Source of the DNA: Tropicimonas sp033101155
GTDB taxonomy: Bacteria; Pseudomonadota; Alphaproteobacteria; Rhodobacterales; Rhodobacteraceae
NCBI RefSeq assembly: GCF_033101155.1
Contig: NZ_JAWMPX010000009.1
Span: 62,001-126,000 of the forward strand
DNA: 64,000 nt
Reading direction: 5' to 3'
Made by a program: the position numbers and the translations under genes. Position 1 is the stretch's first letter, and each line of letters begins with the position of its first letter. This document shows, piece by piece, positions 59,859 to 64,000 of the stretch. The notes below the pieces were generated by a model. It was not told the DNA's origin. It worked only from the letters and a program-made list of their open reading frames with translations, and made no database searches.

Positions 59859-61253
59859 ATGTCCATGGCCGAAACCAACAAGAGCGAAACCGTCAGGGGG
59901 GGGCGGATCGTCGCCATTCGTGGCGGCGTCGTGGATATTGCCTTTGACGGCGAGGTGCCGCGCATTCACGACTTGCTGCATGCCGGGAAAGTCGCGCTGG
60001 AGGTTGCGTCGTTGGCCGAGGACGGCGTGGTGCGCGCAATGGCGCTGGCGCCTGTGCGCGGTCTTGGGCTGGGCATGCGGGTCGTTGCGACCGGTCACCA
60101 GATCGAGGTCCCCGTGGGCGAGGCGCTGCTGGGGCGGATGCTCGATGTCTTCGGCGCGCCGATCGACGGCGGCCCGCCCCCGGTCGACTGCGCCCTGCGT
60201 CCGATACACAGCCCGCCCCCCGGGCTTCAGGCACTCGGCAGGCAGTCCGAGATCCTGGAGACCGGGATCAAGGCGATCGACCTGCTTGCGCCCATCGAGC
60301 GTGGCGGCAAGACCGGCCTGTTCGGCGGCGCGGGCGTTGGCAAGACGGTGCTCATCACCGAGTTGATCAACAATATCGTTCAGGTCCATGATGGGGTGAG
60401 CCTGTTCTGCGGCATCGGTGAGCGCTCACGGGAGGCCGAGGAACTCTATCGCGACATCGGTGAGGCCGGCGTGCGCGACAAGACGGTGATGCTCTTCGGC
60501 CAGATGAACGAAGCGCCGGGCGTGCGCTTCCTTGTCGGCAACACGGCGCTGACAATGGCCGAGTATTTCCGCGATGACCGGCACCAGGACGTGTTGCTGC
60601 TGATCGACAATATCTTCCGCTTCGTGCAGGCCGGCTCCGAGGTTTCCGGCCTGATGGGGCGCATGCCCTCGCGTGTCGGTTACCAACCGACTCTGGCGAC
60701 CGAGCTGGCCGCGTTGCAGGAGCGCATCGTTTCCACTGGCAACGGGGCGATCACCTCTGTGCAGGCGGTCTATGTGCCCGCCGACGACTTCACCGACCCC
60801 GCCGCGGCGCACATCTTCTCTCATCTCTCGGCCTCGGTCGTGCTGTCGCGCAAGCGGGCGAGCGAAGGGCTTTACCCGGCGGTCGATCCGCTGGCCTCCA
60901 CCTCCGCGATGCTGACGCCAGACGTTGTCGGGGCGCGTCATCACGACATTGCCCGGGCGGTGCGCCGCACGCTGGCCGACTACGAGGAGCTGCGCGACAT
61001 CATCGCCATGCTCGGGCTGGAGGAGCTGACCGCGTCCGACCGTGCGACAGTGGCGCGGGCACGGCGCCTTGAGCGCTTCCTGACCCAGCCCTTCTTCACC
61101 ACAGGGGAGATCTCGGGGATGACCGGAACGCGGGTCCCGATCTCGGACACGCTGGACGGATGCGAAAGGCTCCTGTCCCAGGAGCGCTTCGAGCTTCCCG
61201 AGAGCGCCTATTACATGATCGGCGCGCTTGATGCGCCGGAGGCGGTGTCATGA
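59859..61253 (+). CDS. atpD: N-ATPase subunit beta (second, divergent AtpD)
   Basis: A 464-residue catalytic beta subunit with Walker A GGAGVGKTVLI, GERSREAEE, Walker B LLLIDNIFRFVQAG and the short lever LGLEELTASD. It differs throughout from the housekeeping beta at 51.4 kb. It starts the eight-gene set D-C-Q-R-B-E-F-A that defines N-ATPases (alternative F-type ATPases, usually acquired laterally). ATG 59859 lies eight nt after GAAGG; ATG 59865 is possible. Its stop overlaps the next start in an ATGA. Confidence 0.93.
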   Translation: MSMAETNKSETVRGGRIVAIRGGVVDIAFDGEVPRIHDLLHAGKVALEVASLAEDGVVRAMALAPVRGLGLGMRVVATGHQIEVPVGEALLGRMLDVFGAPIDGGPPPVDCALRPIHSPPPGLQALGRQSEILETGIKAIDLLAPIERGGKTGLFGGAGVGKTVLITELINNIVQVHDGVSLFCGIGERSREAEELYRDIGEAGVRDKTVMLFGQMNEAPGVRFLVGNTALTMAEYFRDDRHQDVLLLIDNIFRFVQAGSEVSGLMGRMPSRVGYQPTLATELAALQERIVSTGNGAITSVQAVYVPADDFTDPAAAHIFSHLSASVVLSRKRASEGLYPAVDPLASTSAMLTPDVVGARHHDIARAVRRTLADYEELRDIIAMLGLEELTASDRATVARARRLERFLTQPFFTTGEISGMTGTRVPISDTLDGCERLLSQERFELPESAYYMIGALDAPEAVS

Positions 61254-61660
61254 GCATGGCGACGCAAATGGATGTCTCGGTGCGGCTCCCGGCGCGGCGC
61301 CTCTTCGACGGCGCGGCGGTTGCTGTCAATGGCGTGGGGCGGCAAGGCGCCTTCGGGTTGCTGCCCAATCATGTCGATACCGTCGTTGCGTTGGTTCCCT
61401 CCGTGATGGCGCTTCGCCTCGTGGACGGAACCGAGCTGTTTTTCGGCCTCGACGAGGGCATTCTCGTCAAGCGCGGACACCGGGTCGACATCGCCTGTAT
61501 CCGCGGCATCCGCGGCACGGATCTGGGCGCGTTGCAGGAGAGCGTCGAGGCGAGCTTCGTCCAGATCGACGAGGAAGAGCGGCTCGCGCGCTCGGCTCTG
61601 GCGCGGCTTGAAGCCGACATGGTGCGGCGGTTCGCAGAGCTGCGGGAGCCGGTGCAATGA
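61250..61660 (+). CDS. atpC: N-ATPase subunit epsilon
   Basis: A 136-residue epsilon subunit with the N-terminal sandwich (VSVRLPARRLFDGAAVAVNGVGRQGAFGLLPNHVD) and a helical end. Strand spacing matches AtpC of N-ATPases. ATGA overlaps on both sides couple its translation to atpD and atpQ. Weak likeness to the housekeeping AtpC, as expected. Confidence 0.9.
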   Translation: MSMATQMDVSVRLPARRLFDGAAVAVNGVGRQGAFGLLPNHVDTVVALVPSVMALRLVDGTELFFGLDEGILVKRGHRVDIACIRGIRGTDLGALQESVEASFVQIDEEERLARSALARLEADMVRRFAELREPVQ

Positions 61661-61944
61661 CGAAGAAGCCCGACCGGCATGCCGAGAAGATCGCCCGCCA
61701 CGCGCGGCGGATCGCGGATCGACGCGCCCATCCGGGGCCAAGCCCGCTGCGCGGGATCGGCGCCTTCGGGGTGATCGGCTGGTCGGTGGCGGTGCCGACA
61801 GTTCTCGGGATCGCCCTCGGCACATGGTTGGACCGCGTGGCGCCGCAGGATTTCTCCTGGACGCTGGCGCTTCTCCTCGGCGGCGTCGTGCTCGGCGCTG
61901 TGCTGGCATGGCGCTGGATCGACAGCGAAGGAAAGGACAGATGA
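61657..61944 (+). CDS. atpQ: N-ATPase subunit AtpQ
   Basis: A 95-residue protein with a basic N-terminus (MTKKPDRHAEKIARHARRIADRR) and two membrane helices (about 33-55 and 65-85; GTWLDRVAP between). This size, topology and position after atpC identify AtpQ (AtpZ-like), found in N-ATPase operons and thought to assist assembly or ion handling. It overlaps both neighbours by ATGA. Confidence 0.85.
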   Translation: MTKKPDRHAEKIARHARRIADRRAHPGPSPLRGIGAFGVIGWSVAVPTVLGIALGTWLDRVAPQDFSWTLALLLGGVVLGAVLAWRWIDSEGKDR

Positions 61945-62246
61945 TGCCGATTGACTGGACGGCCATTGGTCTCGGGCTGCTCGTGGGTGCGGGGATCAGT
62001 TCGCTCTATTTCGCCGGGCTTGCCCTTGGCCTGCGCCGCGCGTTGGCCGGGGCGCATCCCGTGGCCGTGCTCGTGGCCAGCGCGGCGCTGCGGATGGCCG
62101 GGCTGCTTGCTGTCGGCTGGACGGTCATCGCACTGGCCGGGCCCTGGGCCGGGTTGAGCCTCGCGCTGGCCTTTTTCACAACCCGACATCTCGCGGTGGC
62201 GCTTGCCCGACGCGGATCGTCGGGCGCGGCGGAGGGACGGCCATGA
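61941..62246 (+). CDS. atpR: N-ATPase subunit AtpR
   Basis: A 101-residue hydrophobic protein with three predicted helices and Arg residues within membrane segments (RRALAG, LRMAGLL, RHLAVALARR). AtpR occurs only in N-ATPase operons and has been proposed to interact with the c ring. Start ATG 61941 overlaps the atpQ stop; GGACAG lies just upstream. Overlap of ATGA with atpB. Confidence 0.85.
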   Translation: MMPIDWTAIGLGLLVGAGISSLYFAGLALGLRRALAGAHPVAVLVASAALRMAGLLAVGWTVIALAGPWAGLSLALAFFTTRHLAVALARRGSSGAAEGRP

Positions 62247-62929
62247 CATTGTCGGGCGACGACATCATCCTTTTCACGCTGCTCGGGATTCGCATCAACG
62301 CCACGATCTTTTTCACCTGGATCGTCATGGCGCTGCTGGCTGGAACTGCCTGGCTGGTCACCCGGCGCGTGCGCCCGGACCAGCCGCCCAGCCGCTGGCG
62401 CACCGCGCTGGAGGTGATCGTGCAGGGGATCGAAGGCCAGATCGAGGAGGTCACGGGGCGCCGGGCGCCGCATCTTCTGTATTTTGCCGGCACGCTGTTC
62501 CTCTTCGTCGCCGCATCGAACCTGCTGCTCGTGGTGCCGGGGTTTCACCCGCCCACGGCGTCGCTGTCGACGACCACCGCGCTGGCGCTTTCGGTGCTGA
62601 TCGCAGTGCCGCTCTTCGGCATTACCAGCCGCGGGCTGATCGGCTATCTGCGCACCTACACGCAGCCCTCGATTGTCATGCTGCCCTTCAATCTCATCAC
62701 CGAAATCTCCCGCGCCGTGTCGCTCGCGATCCGGCTCTACGGCAACATCATGAGCGGTGCGGTGATTGCCGCGATCCTGCTCAGCGTGGCGCCGTTCTTC
62801 CTGCCAGTGGTGATGGACATGCTGGGCCTGCTGACCGGCATGATCCAGGCCTATATTTTCGCGATCCTTGCCACCGTCTATATCGCCAGCGCCACTGCGC
62901 CGCCTCCACCCGGAAAGGAACTCCAATGA
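62243..62929 (+). CDS. atpB: N-ATPase subunit a
   Basis: A 228-residue F0 a subunit, five to six helices. The essential Arg facing the c ring is R164 in SLAIRLYGNIMSG. C-terminal helix ends TVYIASATA. It forms the two ion half-channels. Coupled by ATGA overlaps to atpR and atpE. Confidence 0.92.
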   Translation: MTLSGDDIILFTLLGIRINATIFFTWIVMALLAGTAWLVTRRVRPDQPPSRWRTALEVIVQGIEGQIEEVTGRRAPHLLYFAGTLFLFVAASNLLLVVPGFHPPTASLSTTTALALSVLIAVPLFGITSRGLIGYLRTYTQPSIVMLPFNLITEISRAVSLAIRLYGNIMSGAVIAAILLSVAPFFLPVVMDMLGLLTGMIQAYIFAILATVYIASATAPPPPGKELQ

Positions 62930-63195
62930 CAGAGCTGACCCTCATCGCCTTCATCTCGATCCTCACGGCCGGGATCACGGTGTCCTTCGGTGCGATCGGC
63001 CCGGCGCTGGGAGAAGGTCGCGCCGCCGCCGCGGCCATGACCGCGATGGCCCAGCAGCCCGACGCGGCCCCGACCATCTCGCGGACGCTCTTTGTCAGCC
63101 TCGCGATGATCGAATCCACGGCGATCTATTGTTTTGTCGTCGCCATGATCCTCATCTTCGCCAATCCGTTCTGGAACATGGCGGCGGGCGGGTAG
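62926..63195 (+). CDS. atpE: N-ATPase subunit c, Na+-type ligand set
   Basis: An 89-residue two-helix c subunit. Helix 1 has GPALGEGRA with E30 at the position of the Na+-binding Gln32 of Ilyobacter c; helix 2 has IESTAIY with E63, S64, T65 and Y68, matching the E65-S66-T67-Y70 signature. This double-carboxylate set is typical of N-ATPases and consistent with Na+ rather than simple proton transport. Overlaps the atpB stop by ATGA; gap of 3 nt to atpF. Confidence 0.92.
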   Translation: MTELTLIAFISILTAGITVSFGAIGPALGEGRAAAAAMTAMAQQPDAAPTISRTLFVSLAMIESTAIYCFVVAMILIFANPFWNMAAGG

Positions 63196-63198
63196 ACG

Positions 63199-63963
63199 AT
63201 GACGATCGACTGGATCACGGTCCTCGCGCAGATCGGCAATTTCCTGTTGCTGTTGTGGCTGCTGAAGCGGTTTCTCTTCCGGCCGATCCTTGACGGGATC
63301 GACGCGCGCGAAGCCGAGATCGACGCGCGCATGGAGCGCGCGGTCCGGGCGCGGGAAGACTCCGAGGCGACCGAGGCGGCCTATCGCGCGAAGCTGGAAG
63401 CGCTGCAATCGGCGCGATCGGAAATCACCAACGGCGAGCGCGCGCGCGCCGAAGCGCAGGCCGACGAGTTGTTGGGGGCGGCGCGGGAGCGGATGGAGCA
63501 GGAAAAACGGACCTGCCAGGCACAGCTCGACGCGGAGGCGCGCAGTTTCACCGACAGGCTGCACCGGGCCGGCGCGCGGGCGCTGCTGGCGATGACCCGA
63601 AAGGCGCTGGGCGATCTGGCGGATGTGGAGCTTGAAGCCGGGATGGCGCGGCACCTTGCCCGGCAGGCCGCTGCGATGGCGCCCGAGATCCGCGCGGCAG
63701 CCGGGCAAGGGCGCGCGGCCGTGGTGACCAGTCGAACTGCCTTGCCGGATGCCGAACAGGCACATTTCGCCGAAAGCTTCGCTGGGATCCTGCCGGGCGC
63801 GACTCTCCGCTTCGAGACCGACCCCGACCAGTCTCCGGGGATGGTCCTCCGTCTTGGCGGCGCGCAGCTCGCCTGGACCGTGGACAGCTATCTCGACGGG
63901 TTGGAGGCGCAATACGGAGAGCAGCTTGCGGCGCTTGGTGCACCAGCGGGGCAGGGGGCATGA
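63199..63963 (+). CDS. atpF: N-ATPase subunit b with delta-like C-terminal extension
   Basis: A 254-residue peripheral stalk subunit. One membrane helix (about 5-28, IGNFLLLLWLLKRFLF), then a long Ala/Glu/Arg coiled coil to about 155, then a globular end (about 160-254, ending VDSYLDGLEAQYGEQ). It is about 90 residues longer than ordinary b subunits. N-ATPase operons lack a separate atpH, and the extension (DPDQSPGMVLRLGGAQLAWTVD) resembles the end of delta, so it likely serves both roles. Overlaps atpA start by ATGA. Confidence 0.9.
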   Translation: MTIDWITVLAQIGNFLLLLWLLKRFLFRPILDGIDAREAEIDARMERAVRAREDSEATEAAYRAKLEALQSARSEITNGERARAEAQADELLGAARERMEQEKRTCQAQLDAEARSFTDRLHRAGARALLAMTRKALGDLADVELEAGMARHLARQAAAMAPEIRAAAGQGRAAVVTSRTALPDAEQAHFAESFAGILPGATLRFETDPDQSPGMVLRLGGAQLAWTVDSYLDGLEAQYGEQLAALGAPAGQGA

Positions 63964-64000
63964 CCGACCGGACGCGCAGGGACATCCCGGACCCCGAGAC
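63960..64000 (+). CDS. atpA: N-ATPase subunit alpha, 3' truncated by window edge
   Basis: Only the first 13 codons are visible (MTDRTRRDIPDPE). Identity rests on position: alpha follows b in all N-ATPase operons, and the ATGA overlap with atpF continues the coupling pattern. The gamma gene should follow outside the window. Confidence 0.7.
   Translation, partial: MTDRTRRDIPDPE

Overview
The window reads as a chromosome segment of a marine, high-GC alphaproteobacterium of the Rhodobacteraceae (Roseobacter type). The basis is the F1-only ATP synthase operon atpHAGDC with no F0 genes beside it, aerobic cobaltochelatase CobT, DUF2125 and DUF2270 proteins, TRAP transporters and FCD-type GntR regulators. 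I see no rRNA, tRNA, CRISPR array, insertion sequence or phage gene. Almost every real gene is accompanied by long open frames on the opposite strand, which is an effect of base composition.

Layout. 1-10 kb: a caspase-like/Sel1 protein cut by the window edge, DUF427, aminopeptidase P, cobT, a DUF2270 membrane protein, pepA and holC. 10-23 kb: a catabolic locus for alginate oligosaccharides. It has a TRAP transporter (DctP/Q/M type), two FCD-type GntR regulators, an ABC importer matching AlgS-AlgM1-AlgM2-AlgQ gene by gene, a cytoplasmic PL15 exo-oligoalginate lyase with its catalytic residues conserved, and the cupin KdgF that linearises unsaturated monouronates. 23-29 kb: purF, a DUF3604 protein and an SLC13-type permease. 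29.5-36 kb: a small protein, an SDR, a 1063-residue reductive dehalogenase fused to its own flavin/[2Fe-2S] reductase, a 146-residue three-repeat protein just upstream of it, a membrane dipeptidase-family enzyme and an NTF2-like protein.

36-48 kb: an MBL-like protein with DUF2125, chaC, an ExbB/MotA-like motor protein paired with a very long coiled-coil OmpA-domain protein, an M23 peptidase translationally coupled to clpA, gloB and a methyltransferase. 48-53 kb: atpHAGDC. 53.7-59.6 kb: ybgC, three unrecognised genes, a SERCA-like P-type ATPase and an alpha/beta hydrolase. 59.9-64 kb: a second, alternative ATPase operon of the N-ATPase type (atpD-C-Q-R-B-E-F-A, running off the window). Its c subunit carries a Na+-type ligand set and an FNR/CRP-like dyad lies upstream.

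Main points for a second look: the oligoalginate locus with a candidate shared operator, the self-sufficient reductive dehalogenase with its repeat-protein partner, the N-ATPase with its putative anaerobic control site, two families of structured intergenic repeats, a clpA terminator that lies inside the signal-peptide codons of the next gene, and the ExbB/OmpA coiled-coil pair.
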